A stretch of 64,000 bases of DNA from Lutibacter sp. A64. Lineage in GTDB: Bacteria > Bacteroidota > Bacteroidia > Flavobacteriales > Flavobacteriaceae. The notes beneath the pieces were generated by a model. That model was not told where the DNA came from, ran no database searches, and saw nothing but the letters and a program-made list of their open reading frames with translations. Where the stretch lies: the NCBI RefSeq assembly GCF_022429565.1, contig NZ_CP092487.1, positions 584,001-648,000 on the forward strand. Reading direction: 5' to 3'. Below, in pieces: positions 18,850-28,428 of the stretch. Position numbers and translations under genes: made by a program. How positions within the stretch are numbered: position 1 is the first letter of the stretch; each line of letters begins with the position of its first letter.

Positions 18850-19911
18850 TTAATTTATAATTAAATTTAGTTTTTGCCATAGTTCATTATCGAAATTAGA
18901 AAGCGCAAAATTTGTATCATCAGCACTTTCTCCCATTCTAATAACAACTAATTTTTTACTGGGCGATACGTAAATTTTTTGATCATTTTTACCTAAAGCA
19001 GCATATAAATCATTTGGAGCATCTGGAATTAATGCACCTTGAAATTCATATTGAGATTGTGGTAAGTGGTAATTAGATTTTCCATTTAACCACCATAAAT
19101 ATCCGTAAGCTTTATTAATGTCTTGTGAAGTATTTATAGAAGCGTTAAAAAATGTTTCATTTACAATTTTGGTAGTATTCCAAGTTCCTTTGTTTAAGGT
19201 AAGTAAACCAAATCTAGCCATACTTCTCGTTGTGCTATAGTAAATATTAAAGTCACCAGTTTGTAGCCAGGTTCCAGTCATTCCAATTTTATCTTTCAAA
19301 TTGGAATTGAAAAATGCTGAAAATGATTGATTAGAAGCTTTCTCTATAATATCTTGTAATTTAACATATACATTATGGTATGCCCATCGTGTTCCAGCAT
19401 CACTTTTAAATTTTAAATTTATTGGCTCTACATTGTCTCCTAAGCTATCATCTAAACCGGAGTTCATACTAAGTAAATGTTTACAAGTAATCATGTTTTC
19501 CTTTTTAATTGGAGCACTTGTCCAACCAGTACCTAAATAATCAGCTACTTTATTATTGATATTTATAAAGCCTTTTTCTTCGGCAATACCTGTTGTAATA
19601 GAGGTTAAGGTTTTACCTGCACTTGCCCAATACCAAGGTTTTGATATAGAATGATTATTAAAATATGATTCAATAGCAATTTTTCCATTGTATAAAACTA
19701 TAAAACCTTTAGTGTTCTTTTCTTCTAAATAATTTAATAAAGGCTGTATTTCAGTTTCATTCCAATTTAATTCAGAAGGAGAGACTGTTTCCCAAGTATT
19801 TCCAGTTAGCGGAGGGAAATATGTAGATTGTGATATTTCGGTTAATTCTTCATTTTTGTCACAAGCTACAATGCTAATTAGTAAAAGTAAAGTTCTTAAA
19901 TATTTTTTCAT
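18850..19911 (-). CDS. Serine hydrolase, beta-lactamase/class C family lipoprotein
   Basis: 353 residues with the lipobox SIVAC at the N-terminus. The S-x-x-K motif is SAGK (97-100) in WYWASAGKTLTS; the Y-x-N motif is YHN (178-180) in WAYHNVY. This is the beta-lactamase/DD-peptidase fold used by esterases, 6-aminohexanoate-dimer hydrolase-like enzymes and class C enzymes. There is no reason to predict antibiotic resistance; an envelope esterase or peptidase is more likely. The stop lies 4 nt from the convergent amidase stop. Confidence 0.88.
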   Translation of the reverse strand: MKKYLRTLLLLISIVACDKNEELTEISQSTYFPPLTGNTWETVSPSELNWNETEIQPLLNYLEEKNTKGFIVLYNGKIAIESYFNNHSISKPWYWASAGKTLTSITTGIAEEKGFININNKVADYLGTGWTSAPIKKENMITCKHLLSMNSGLDDSLGDNVEPINLKFKSDAGTRWAYHNVYVKLQDIIEKASNQSFSAFFNSNLKDKIGMTGTWLQTGDFNIYYSTTRSMARFGLLTLNKGTWNTTKIVNETFFNASINTSQDINKAYGYLWWLNGKSNYHLPQSQYEFQGALIPDAPNDLYAALGKNDQKIYVSPSKKLVVIRMGESADDTNFALSNFDNELWQKLNLIIN

Positions 19912-19971
19912 TAGAGAAAGTTAAATTTCAGGTATTTATAATTAGACTAAACTTAATTGAAAAGGTTTGAT

Positions 19972-19979
19972 TACTTTTG
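19972..19979 (+). promoter_or_regulatory. -7 box for rimO that decides its start codon
   Basis: TACTTTTG matches TAnnTTTG. A TTG at 19977 that would open a longer rimO frame forms the end of this box, so it cannot be in the transcript. The GTG at 20004 is the likely start. Confidence 0.65.
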
Positions 19980-20003
19980 CAAATATTATTAAAAATAAAA
20001 TTT

Positions 20004-21317
20004 GTGCGTACAAAATCTAAAAAAGAAAATAAAATCAACGTAGTTACTTTAGGTTGTTCAAAAAACGTTTACGATAGTGAAGTTTTAATGGGGCAATTAA
20101 AAGCAAATAATAAAGACGTTGTACACGAAGATGAAAATGATGAAGGAAACATTGTTGTTATAAATACCTGTGGTTTTATTGGAGATGCCAAAGAAGAATC
20201 GGTTAATACTATTCTGCATTATGTAAATAAGAAAGAATTAGGAGAAGTTGATAGAGTGTATGTTTCTGGTTGTTTAAGTGAGCGTTATAAGCCAGATTTA
20301 CAAAAGGAAATTCCTGATGTAGATGAATACTTTGGTACTCATGATTTACCGAACTTGTTAAAGGTATTAGATGCAGATTATAAGCACGAATTGGTTGGAG
20401 AACGTTTAACAACAACGCCAACTCATTATGCATATTTAAAAATTGCTGAAGGTTGCGACAGACCTTGTTCTTTTTGTGCAATACCATTAATGCGAGGAAA
20501 ACATGTTTCAACTCCTATTGAAGATTTAGTTGTTGAGGCTACAAAATTGGCTAAAAAAGGAATTAAAGAACTTATTTTAATAGCGCAAGATTTAACGTAT
20601 TACGGATTAGATATATACAAAAAAAGAGCATTGGCCGATTTGTTAAAAGAATTGGTTAAAATTGATGGTATAGAGTGGATTCGCTTGCATTACGCTTTTC
20701 CAACTGGATTTCCGTTAGATGTGTTGGAAGTAATACATAACGAACCTAAAGTTTGTAACTATTTAGACATTCCTTTACAGCATATTAATGACGATATTTT
20801 AAAATCGATGCGAAGAGGTACTTCACACAAAAAGACAACTAATTTACTTGCTGAATTTAGAAAATCGGTTCCTGATATGGCAATTAGAACTACATTAATT
20901 GTTGGATATCCAGGTGAAACAGAAGCTGCTTTTCAAGAATTAAAAGATTGGGTAGAAGCAATGCGTTTTGAACGTTTAGGTGCTTTTGCATATTCGCATG
21001 AAGAAAATACACATGCAGCTAATTTAGTAGATGATGTTCCAGAAGAGGTGAAACAACAACGTGTAAATGAGATTATGGAATTACAAAGTCAGATTTCTTT
21101 TGATTTGAATCAAGAAAAAGTTGGTAAAACTTTTAAGGTGATTATTGATAGAAAAGATGGAAACGTATTTGTTGGTAGAACCGAATTTGATTCGCCTGAT
21201 GTTGATAATGAAGTGTTAATTGATGCTACTAAATATTATGTGCAAGTTGGTAAATTTGCACAAATTAAAATTACTTCAGCTTCAGAGTTTGATTTGTATG
21301 GGGAACCTGTTAATTAA
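20004..21317 (+). CDS. rimO: Ribosomal protein S12 methylthiotransferase RimO
   Basis: A radical-SAM enzyme that adds a methylthio group to the conserved Asp of S12. The N-terminal UPF0004 domain carries three cluster cysteines (TLGCSKN, NTCGF, SGCLSERY). The radical-SAM CxxxCxxC is CDRPCSFC, and a TRAM domain closes the C-terminus. Starting at the GTG at 20004 gives RTKSKKENKINVVTLG, matching the usual flavobacterial N-terminus, and 437 residues. The longer TTG start overlaps the promoter box. A perfect terminator palindrome follows at 21360-21391. Confidence 0.95.
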   Translation: MRTKSKKENKINVVTLGCSKNVYDSEVLMGQLKANNKDVVHEDENDEGNIVVINTCGFIGDAKEESVNTILHYVNKKELGEVDRVYVSGCLSERYKPDLQKEIPDVDEYFGTHDLPNLLKVLDADYKHELVGERLTTTPTHYAYLKIAEGCDRPCSFCAIPLMRGKHVSTPIEDLVVEATKLAKKGIKELILIAQDLTYYGLDIYKKRALADLLKELVKIDGIEWIRLHYAFPTGFPLDVLEVIHNEPKVCNYLDIPLQHINDDILKSMRRGTSHKKTTNLLAEFRKSVPDMAIRTTLIVGYPGETEAAFQELKDWVEAMRFERLGAFAYSHEENTHAANLVDDVPEEVKQQRVNEIMELQSQISFDLNQEKVGKTFKVIIDRKDGNVFVGRTEFDSPDVDNEVLIDATKYYVQVGKFAQIKITSASEFDLYGEPVN

Positions 21318-21359
21318 TTGAAGATTAACAATTACTTATTTGGTAATTTATAAAATAGT

Positions 21360-21395
21360 AAAGGCAATTTTGAAATTTCAAAATTGCCTTTTTCA
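21360..21395. terminator. Bidirectional terminator between rimO and the lipoprotein gene
   Basis: AAAGGCAATTTTGA pairs perfectly with TCAAAATTGCCTTT (21360-21391), flanked by T on the right and A-rich sequence on the left, between two convergent genes. Confidence 0.88.
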
Positions 21396-21405
21396 ATTAT
21401 AACTA

Positions 21406-22140
21406 TTACGGACAACATTGTTTAAAACAAAAATTATCAAACCACCATTCTTCAACTGGATTTCCTCCTTCATCAATAAAGAAAGCAACACCGCTTATAT
21501 TTTGAATAAGTGTGTTAAAAGCTAAAATATCGGCTGGTGTAGGAGGTGTGGTATTATTAACACCATTAATTGTCCAAGCACCAAATGTATTAGAAGGTAA
21601 GGTTGTTTCTGTAGCTAATTCTAACGGAACTTCAATGGTAACTGGGGCATTTCCTGAAATTACTAAACTAGCAGGGTCTAAAACAAAACTAGCAATATTT
21701 GATGAGGCTGCAGGACTAGTTCCGTCAAAAATTACAAGGCTATTGTTTGTTGCTGTGTTATTATTAGCGCCTGCAAAATATTCAACATCATAATGTAGTT
21801 CGCAACCTTGTGCTATTAAATCACTTGGAAAATCTGTAGTATTATAAGCCCAAGATGCACCACTACCGTCATCTACATATAATACATTAGAACCAGCTCT
21901 TAATTGAACTTGTAAATCATTTAAAGATAAGCCTAACCAGTTACCTGGGTTTTCAACTTTATCGTCTTCAAAATCTTCAAAAAGTTCGCAATATTCTTCA
22001 CATATTTCTGTGTATTCGCAACTTTCATCATCTTCATTACAGGAAGCTATAATTAAAATAAGACCTAAAAATAATAGTTTTAGATAGTTGAAATTAATCG
22101 ATTTTTTTTGGGAGCTGTATTTACTATATAGTGTTTTCAT
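21406..22140 (-). CDS. Cysteine-rich lipoprotein, probable partner of the OmpA-family gene
   Basis: 244 residues. After a basic N-terminus, a hydrophobic segment ends in IIASC, the lipobox, followed by an acidic patch with five cysteines in about 18 residues (SCEYTEICEEYCELFEDF). The rest is a beta-rich, Asn/Thr-rich domain reminiscent of carbohydrate-binding or laminin-G-like sandwiches (NWLGLSLNDLQ, VLYVDDGSG, WWFDNFCFKQCCP), but I cannot name it firmly. Three more cysteines lie at the extreme C-terminus. It follows the OmpA-family gene on the same strand with 87 nt between, broken by a hairpin. Confidence 0.7.
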   Translation of the reverse strand: MKTLYSKYSSQKKSINFNYLKLLFLGLILIIASCNEDDESCEYTEICEEYCELFEDFEDDKVENPGNWLGLSLNDLQVQLRAGSNVLYVDDGSGASWAYNTTDFPSDLIAQGCELHYDVEYFAGANNNTATNNSLVIFDGTSPAASSNIASFVLDPASLVISGNAPVTIEVPLELATETTLPSNTFGAWTINGVNNTTPPTPADILAFNTLIQNISGVAFFIDEGGNPVEEWWFDNFCFKQCCP

Positions 22141-22157
22141 TTTTTTATATTTTAATT

Positions 22158-22197
22158 AAACCAAGGCATTGTTAATTGTAAATTTGCCTTGGTTTTG
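22158..22197 (-). terminator. Hairpin between the OmpA-family and lipoprotein genes
   Basis: AAACCAAGGCA (22158-22168) pairs with TGCCTTGGTTT (22185-22195). On the minus strand the T-tract after the stem is short and broken, so it may attenuate or stabilise the OmpA-family message instead of stopping it fully. Confidence 0.55.
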
Positions 22198-22227
22198 TTA
22201 TTTAATTATTTATTAGATTATTTTGTA

Positions 22228-23970
22228 TTAAAAGCAAACTACTTTAAATTCTGTTCTTCTATTAATACGGTGTTCTTCATCTGTACATGGTACATTATTT
22301 GTACATTTTGTGTTTTTAAGTTCGCTTTCTCCAGCACCTCGAGCTATTAATCTACTAGGTGAAATACCTTTGCTAGCAATGTAGTTTACTGTTGCGTCTG
22401 CTCTTCGTTGCGATAAAGATTGGTTATACTCATCACTACCTTGACTGTCTGTATGAGAAGACATTTCTACAGTAATATTTGGGTTTTCTTGCATTAATCT
22501 TACAACATAATCCAAATCTGGTTTTGCTGCTGGTAGAATTATAGCTTTATCTAAATCAAAATTTATATTTTCTAATTTTATTGCTTTTCCACAAGGGTCA
22601 ATACACATTTCAAAGTCTATAAATAATGAAGAATTTCTATTGTATGCATCTGTAGTTACTTCAACCTCATTAGAAAAATAACCATCTTTTTTACCATTTA
22701 AAGCGTAAGTTGAAGCTTGTTTTAGGTGAAAAATAAAATTACCTTCAGTATTTGAGATTGTATTTTTTTGTTTAGCATTAATTTTATCTTTTAGTAAAAT
22801 AGCTACATCTTTAATTCCGTCTGCAGTATTACATTCTACAACATTTCCTTTTAAAATATAGTTTTCATCTGCATATACAATTACCTTTTGAATTGTAGAT
22901 CCATCAGCTTTACAATCTTTAAATTCTGCTTTAGTAATGCTGGTTTCTTCAAGGTCTATAGTATAAAGTTTTCCTTTTACAATGTAATTATCTGGTTCAA
23001 CATCGTTAAAAACTACAACTCCATAAGAATTTGTTGTACCACTTTGTATAATATTTCCGTTTATATCTGATAGAACAATAGCTGTATTTGGTAAAATTTC
23101 GCCTGTAAATTTATCTTTTGCAGTAACTGTTACACCACAACCACAGGTTGCACAACAATGTGGGAAATGATCTAATCCACATACACTGCATACTTTTTTA
23201 TCTAATTTAATGGTTAATCCAGCAAATACACCTACAGATGCAATATCACAATCGCAAGGAGCTTCTCTAACAATTGGACCACTTCTATCTAACATATTTT
23301 GTCCATCCATAGTTGTAATTGGGTGGTATCCAGCAGAAATCCCTAAGCCTGAATCTAATGTTTCCGTAACATCAAAATGTCTTAAATAATAGGCTCCAGC
23401 GTGTACTCCAAATGTTTTGTTGAAAAAGTAAGTAATGCGTGCTTGGGCTTTTGCAGAAATTACGTTTTTAGCATTGTAACCTGCATGAAAATTTAATAAA
23501 TCGTTTGTGCCAGCATCCGTTAAAAGTGTTCTACCACCTTTTATAGATCCTAAACCAGCTCTGGTATTTAGTTCTCCAACTAAATTACCTTGTTGGTTTT
23601 CGTATTTAAAACTAGGACCAATTCCGTAAAACATACGCGTAATACTAGCTTCACTTAAATTAAAGTTTGTTATTAAACCTCCGCTTCCTATCAAATTTTC
23701 GGTAGGGTACGTACTTTCAGGTTTGTTTTTTATATAATCGAAGTCTACTCCAATACCAAACCATTTCCAGTAATAATCTAAAGATATTCCAGCTTCTAAA
23801 CCAGCTTTATAATCTATATAAGGAGTGTTGTTATTATAGGTTGGAAAGTCGTACCCAACTCTTGGACTAATTTGAAAATAATTGCTTTTATTAGTCTCAT
23901 TTTGTGCGTTTATATTTGTTAGCGTAAAAAATGTTATCACTAGCAAAAATGTTTTAAATAATGTCCTCAT
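22228..23970 (-). CDS. OmpA-family outer-membrane protein with a Cys-rich linker
   Basis: 580 residues. A signal peptide ends near residue 22 (TLTNINAQ). Residues about 28-255 look like an outer-membrane beta-barrel of alternating aromatic strands. Residues 239-278 form a striking cluster (PCDCD, then CSVCGLDHFPHCCATCGCG) with eight Cys and two His. Then come two carboxypeptidase-regulatory-like beta domains (about 280-365 and 370-455) and an OmpA peptidoglycan-binding domain (about 465-580: INFDLDKA, SSHTDSQGSDEYN, LSQRRADATVNYI). It should anchor the outer membrane to peptidoglycan. The Cys/His cluster could form disulfides or bind metal. Confidence 0.85.
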   Translation of the reverse strand: MRTLFKTFLLVITFFTLTNINAQNETNKSNYFQISPRVGYDFPTYNNNTPYIDYKAGLEAGISLDYYWKWFGIGVDFDYIKNKPESTYPTENLIGSGGLITNFNLSEASITRMFYGIGPSFKYENQQGNLVGELNTRAGLGSIKGGRTLLTDAGTNDLLNFHAGYNAKNVISAKAQARITYFFNKTFGVHAGAYYLRHFDVTETLDSGLGISAGYHPITTMDGQNMLDRSGPIVREAPCDCDIASVGVFAGLTIKLDKKVCSVCGLDHFPHCCATCGCGVTVTAKDKFTGEILPNTAIVLSDINGNIIQSGTTNSYGVVVFNDVEPDNYIVKGKLYTIDLEETSITKAEFKDCKADGSTIQKVIVYADENYILKGNVVECNTADGIKDVAILLKDKINAKQKNTISNTEGNFIFHLKQASTYALNGKKDGYFSNEVEVTTDAYNRNSSLFIDFEMCIDPCGKAIKLENINFDLDKAIILPAAKPDLDYVVRLMQENPNITVEMSSHTDSQGSDEYNQSLSQRRADATVNYIASKGISPSRLIARGAGESELKNTKCTNNVPCTDEEHRINRRTEFKVVCF

Positions 23971-24154
23971 AATATCTTTTTTTAGTTTATAGTAATAGAT
24001 AAACTGAAGTATTATTTTGTTACCCTATTTTTAATTTTTTTTAAAGTTTTATTAAATTTACACTAGTTAAGAAAGGTTAAAGGTGTTGATTTATAGTTAG
24101 TTATTATGAAGTAATAGAGGTTAAAGAACTTTATAAATTAATGTAAATCAAAAA

Positions 24155-24217
24155 AGGCTGTATAAAAAATTATAAATTAGCATCCTATTGATGAGAATTT
24201 TACTTTTTATACAGCCT
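24155..24217 (-). terminator. Terminator after the M14 peptidase gene
   Basis: AGGCTGTATAAAAA (24155-24168) pairs with TTTTTATACAGCCT (24204-24217). Read on the minus strand, the stem is followed by TTTTTTGATTT, correct for the leftward peptidase transcript ending at 24275. Confidence 0.75.
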
Positions 24218-24274
24218 CTCTATTTATAAGGTTCCTGTAATGTATTTTCAGAAAAATATGAACGGATTTAATAT

Positions 24275-26743
24275 CTAATTCAAGAAAATTGCATTTACAA
24301 AAAATAGTTTTCCGTTTTGCCAAAAAGATCTAAATAAAGGATTGTCTACCATATAAATAATAGTACCACTACCTTTTCTTTCTATTCCAAATAAAAGTGA
24401 GTTATCAATATCTTTTAAAGCATTAGAACCAGCATATCCAGATACATGTTCAAAATTTTCTGGAAAATAAGCTACATTATATCCACTTTCTAATAATTGG
24501 TACGATGTAGAACTTTGTTTTAAACTGTAATAGTTATTCTCGTATCCAAAAGCTAAAGGGTGTGACGCATCAACAGTACTTTTAAAAATACTACCTGTAA
24601 TTGCATTTTTAATGCTTTCATTTTCTCGTTGGTCAAACGGAATTAAATTTAATTGTTTAGCATCTTTATCTTCTTTTGTTTTTTGCTTTTTTAAGCCAAA
24701 GCCTTCTTTATCAGCAAAATTATTTACGGCGCTACCTAGTGCTATTATTTTTCCTCCGTTTGAAGCAAATGAGTTAAGTTTTTTTAGAGTTTGTTCATTT
24801 GCCCTATAGCTATTTGGTAAAATTAAAACTTGGTATTTAGTTAAGTCAATTCTGTTAAGATTTGCAGTGTTTAAAATATTTAAAGGATACTTTAATTGCT
24901 TTTCAAAAAAGTGCCAAATTTCCCCAAAACTTAGAGATGAAGTTCCTTCTCCAGCTAAAACAGCAATTTTTTTAGATGTTATAAGTTGCACATTAGAAGA
25001 CCCGAAATCTGCTCCAGTAGCAACAAAACCAGTATTAGTTGTAGTTAGTTTTTTATTTAATTTGTTTGCTATTTCAACAATAACTGCATCAAAATTAGGA
25101 ATATGTTTATTTTCACCTCGCATAATTATTAGAGATCCTTTTTTAAATTCATTCCCTTCAACCGAAAAATCTTTATAACTAAAGCGTACATTAAATCCTT
25201 TTTCTAATAAATCACCTAATAATTCAGCATCAGAAACTTCATTCCATTTATGTAAGTAAGCATAGGCATTTTCAGCAATTTTATTTGTGTAATTTTGCTT
25301 GTTAACCTCTACTAATTCAGAGTCGAAAGTAATGTTGTTTTCGGTTGCAAAACCTTGCAAACCGTATGCGTAAGGCAAGCTCCAAGCAGTAATATCATAG
25401 GTTATTGGTGTTGAAAGTTGTGTTTCTTGTTCAAACAAAACTTTCACCATTTTTCCTTTTGGTTGGTTTGTAGAAATTATTAAATCATTTTTATTTGTTG
25501 TAAAGTTTTCGGTAGTTTTGGTGTTGTAATTATATGCTTTAACTTTTTTTCCTTCAGAAATATAAAAATCAATTTCATGTTTTTGTAAAAAGTTTACTAC
25601 TCCTTGAATTTTTTCAGAAGCTCCCCTTAAAATATAGTTTTTATATTTTAGTTCAGAATTGTCGAAAAACTTAGCATATTCTTCTAACATTTTTGATGTA
25701 TTTTTAACTGCAACCTCTATTGTAGAAAGTCCCGTAGTTGTATGGTGTGCAATTCTATCTTTTAGTGTTAAAACGGTTTTATTATCTGTTACAATACCCA
25801 AACCAGCCATACCATGCCCTGCTTGTTCATATGTCATTCCAATAGCCCCCATATACGTAGGGTAGGTGTCTCCATAACTTGGGTACAATAGGTCAAAAGA
25901 TTCTTTTGTAAAATAGCGCCAGCCTTCTTTATCGAAATGTTTTGCATGATTTTTTCCAATTTCAGTCTGAAAATCACGTTGCCAAGTTGTAATAATTTCG
26001 TGAAAAGGTTCTGCAGCAGGTGCAAAATAATATGGATTATTTATAAATTGTTCATGAAAATCTACATGAACTTGTGGCATCCATTTATTATATATTTTTA
26101 AACGTTGTTGCGATTCAATTTGAGTTGCCCAAGCCCAATCTCTATTTAAATCGAATAAATAATGGTTTGGTCTTCCGCTAGGCCAAGGTTCTTTGTGTTC
26201 AATAACATCTGGATTTGTGTTATAAGGGGTGCTTTTGGTTTGGTTGTACCAATTAACATAGCGATCTCTACCATCTGGATTTAAACAAGGGTCAATAATA
26301 ACAACTGTATTTTTTAGCCAATCTTGTTTTTCGGTAATTAATTTATATAAAGTTAACATTGCAGCTTCAGAGGCAGAAGCTTCATTACCGTGTACATTAT
26401 AACTTAGCCAAACAATTCCAATTTCAGAATCAGATTCACCCTTTATAATTCCAGTTTTTTGTAAGTTAGCTTTTCTAATAGCTTCTAAATTTTTACTATT
26501 TTCTTCAGAAGAAATAAAAGAAACATACAAGGGTCTATGTTCGTTTGTTTCACCATATTTTTCTAGAGAAACATTTACAGAATTAGAACTAACATAGTTA
26601 AAATAATCTATTATTTTATGGTGTCTTGTAAATTGTGTTCCTAATTCATATCCTAAAAATTCTGAAGGTGATTGAATTGTTTGAGCAAAACTTATAAGTG
26701 TAAAAAATGTACAAATTAGAAGTGAAAGGCGAAAGTTTTTCAT
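24275..26743 (-). CDS. Secreted M14-family zinc carboxypeptidase
   Basis: 822 residues with a signal peptide (SLLICTFFTLISFAQ). The M14 zinc site is visible as H118-x-x-E121 in NVHGNEASASE, with the second His in VHVDFHEQ (about 226), the substrate-binding DPCLNPDGRDRY and the YLFDLNRDW loop. TYEQAGHGMAG near 305 probably carries the catalytic Glu. The C-terminal half includes a glutamine-amidotransferase-like region (VLILPNSY, GGKIIALGSAV), common in large Bacteroidota M14 enzymes. It would trim peptides in the periplasm or outside the cell. The -7 box TACATTTG lies at 26765-26772. Confidence 0.92.
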   Translation of the reverse strand: MKNFRLSLLICTFFTLISFAQTIQSPSEFLGYELGTQFTRHHKIIDYFNYVSSNSVNVSLEKYGETNEHRPLYVSFISSEENSKNLEAIRKANLQKTGIIKGESDSEIGIVWLSYNVHGNEASASEAAMLTLYKLITEKQDWLKNTVVIIDPCLNPDGRDRYVNWYNQTKSTPYNTNPDVIEHKEPWPSGRPNHYLFDLNRDWAWATQIESQQRLKIYNKWMPQVHVDFHEQFINNPYYFAPAAEPFHEIITTWQRDFQTEIGKNHAKHFDKEGWRYFTKESFDLLYPSYGDTYPTYMGAIGMTYEQAGHGMAGLGIVTDNKTVLTLKDRIAHHTTTGLSTIEVAVKNTSKMLEEYAKFFDNSELKYKNYILRGASEKIQGVVNFLQKHEIDFYISEGKKVKAYNYNTKTTENFTTNKNDLIISTNQPKGKMVKVLFEQETQLSTPITYDITAWSLPYAYGLQGFATENNITFDSELVEVNKQNYTNKIAENAYAYLHKWNEVSDAELLGDLLEKGFNVRFSYKDFSVEGNEFKKGSLIIMRGENKHIPNFDAVIVEIANKLNKKLTTTNTGFVATGADFGSSNVQLITSKKIAVLAGEGTSSLSFGEIWHFFEKQLKYPLNILNTANLNRIDLTKYQVLILPNSYRANEQTLKKLNSFASNGGKIIALGSAVNNFADKEGFGLKKQKTKEDKDAKQLNLIPFDQRENESIKNAITGSIFKSTVDASHPLAFGYENNYYSLKQSSTSYQLLESGYNVAYFPENFEHVSGYAGSNALKDIDNSLLFGIERKGSGTIIYMVDNPLFRSFWQNGKLFFVNAIFLN

Positions 26744-26764
26744 AAATTATAAAAATTAAAGGTC

Positions 26765-26772
26765 CAAATGTA
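26765..26772 (-). promoter_or_regulatory. -7 box for the M14 peptidase gene
   Basis: The minus strand reads TACATTTG, an exact TAnnTTTG match, 22 nt upstream of the ATG. Confidence 0.6.
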
Positions 26773-26843
26773 CTTAAATTAACTTAATTAAAACATTGTA
26801 TAAATTGTATTGTTTGTTTTATTTTTACCAAAAACTATAATTT

Positions 26844-27542
26844 GTGAAACAGGCATATTTTAATTGGAGTACAGGGAAAGATTCGGCATTGGCATTGTAT
26901 AAAATATTACAAAACAGGGAGTATGCCATTGGAAGTTTGGTAACTACGGTAAATCAAAAATTTAACAGAGTGTCTATGCATGGTGTATCTGAAAATTTAT
27001 TGGATTTACAAGCAAAAGAACTAGGTTTACCATTGTATAAAATATATTTTCCAGAAGAGGTTTCTATGGAGAGTTACAATACAATTATGAAAGCTGAGCT
27101 TGCTAAAATTGTAAATTCAAAAAATTATAAATATTCGGTTTTTGGAGATATTTTTTTAGAAGATCTAAAAGTATTTAGGGAAACTAAATTAGCCGAACTT
27201 AATATAAATGGTGTTTTTCCTCTGTGGAAATTAGATACTAATACTATTATTAAAGAATTTATAAGTTTAGGGTTTAAAGCTATTACTGTAGCTGTAAATG
27301 CAAATTTGTTAGACAAGAGTTTTGTTGGTAGAATTGTTGACGAAAGTTTTATTAATGATTTACCACAAAATGTAGATGTTTGTGGTGAAAACGGTGAGTT
27401 CCATACCTTTGTTTTTGATGGTCCAATTTTTAAAAATCCAATACCTTTTAAAATAGGAGAGAAGGTGTTAAAAACATATCCTTCAGATAAATCAGCTACT
27501 TGGGATTCTAAATTTTGGTATTGTAATTTAATTTCTAAATAA
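26844..27542 (+). CDS. Dph6-like ATP pyrophosphatase (DUF71)
   Basis: 232 residues, starting at GTG, with the PP-loop STGKDSALALYKI right after the N-terminal strand. The order PP-loop, then SMHGVS, then YSVFGDIFLEDLK, then GEFHTFVFDGP fits the DUF71/Dph6 family of ATP-dependent amide-forming enzymes (diphthine--ammonia ligase in eukaryotes). Bacteria lack diphthamide, so the bacterial role is unknown. The GTG start gives the family's usual N-terminus. A weak -7-like TATAATTTG overlaps the start, so a very short leader is possible. Confidence 0.85.
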   Translation: MKQAYFNWSTGKDSALALYKILQNREYAIGSLVTTVNQKFNRVSMHGVSENLLDLQAKELGLPLYKIYFPEEVSMESYNTIMKAELAKIVNSKNYKYSVFGDIFLEDLKVFRETKLAELNINGVFPLWKLDTNTIIKEFISLGFKAITVAVNANLLDKSFVGRIVDESFINDLPQNVDVCGENGEFHTFVFDGPIFKNPIPFKIGEKVLKTYPSDKSATWDSKFWYCNLISK

Positions 27543-27616
27543 AATGAATTTAACCCTCTAAAATTTAGTTATTTCTTTAACCTATTTTTAACGTTTATGG
27601 GTGATTTAGGTTACAA

Positions 27617-27644
27617 TTGTTGTGGCTTTTATGTTTTAAATTTA
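27617..27644 (+). promoter_or_regulatory. Promoter for the peroxiredoxin gene
   Basis: TTG (27617-27619) is followed 17 nt later by TAAATTTA (27637-27644), one base from the TAnnTTTG consensus. The ATG is at 27683. Confidence 0.55.
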
Positions 27645-27682
27645 CGCTATAAAAAAATAATAAATATTTAAAACATACATAA

Positions 27683-28393
27683 ATGGAAGAAGAAAAAGAA
27701 TACACAGGAATGCCAAGAATTGGAGATAAAGCTCCAGAATTTAAAGCTGTAACTACACAAGGAGATATTAATTTTCCAAACGATTATAAAGGAGAATGGG
27801 TAATTTTATTTAGCCACCCTGCAGATTTTACACCAGTTTGTACTTCAGAATTTATAACGTTTGCTAGTTTAGAAGAAAAGTTTGCAAATGCTAATTGTAA
27901 ACTAGTTGGGTTATCTATAGATGGTCTATACAGTCATATAGCTTGGTTGCGTTCAATTAAAGATAAAATTGAATACAAAGGAATGAAAAATGTTGAGGTT
28001 AAATTCCCTTTAATTGAAGACATTACTATGGAAGTTGCAAAAAAATATGGAATGGTACAGCCAAATGAAGCTGCAACGCAAGCTGTAAGGGCCGTATTTG
28101 TAATTGATCCTGAAGGTGTTATTAGAACAATTATTTACTATCCTTTAAGCTTAGGTAGAAACTTTGATGAATTGTATAGAGTTGTAGTTGCTTTACAAAC
28201 AGCAGATGCATTTGGTGTTGCAACACCAGCAGATTGGAGACCAGGTGATGATGTAATTATTGGCCCTGCAGGTTCTTGTGGTGCTGCTGAAGATAGAATG
28301 CAAGGAAAAGAAGATATGGATTGTAAAGATTGGTACTTCTGTTCTAAAAAATTAGATAAAGATGTAGTGCTTAAAAAAGTACTAAAAAAATAA
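27683..28393 (+). CDS. Peroxiredoxin, Prx6-like (AhpC/TSA family)
   Basis: 236 residues. The peroxidatic cysteine lies in HPADFTPVCTSEF, with the conserved Arg in AVRAVFVIDPEG. The long C-terminal arm (DWRPGDDVIIGP, then the Cys-containing GSCGAAEDRM and DCKDWYFCSKKL) matches the archaeal/Prx6-type class instead of short AhpC. It reduces hydrogen peroxide and organic peroxides in the cytosol. It is monocistronic, with its own promoter and a repeat-derived terminator at 28429-28502. Confidence 0.93.
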   Translation: MEEEKEYTGMPRIGDKAPEFKAVTTQGDINFPNDYKGEWVILFSHPADFTPVCTSEFITFASLEEKFANANCKLVGLSIDGLYSHIAWLRSIKDKIEYKGMKNVEVKFPLIEDITMEVAKKYGMVQPNEAATQAVRAVFVIDPEGVIRTIIYYPLSLGRNFDELYRVVVALQTADAFGVATPADWRPGDDVIIGPAGSCGAAEDRMQGKEDMDCKDWYFCSKKLDKDVVLKKVLKK

Positions 28394-28428
28394 GTATAGC
28401 ACTATTGTCTAATTGTTGACAATAATTA

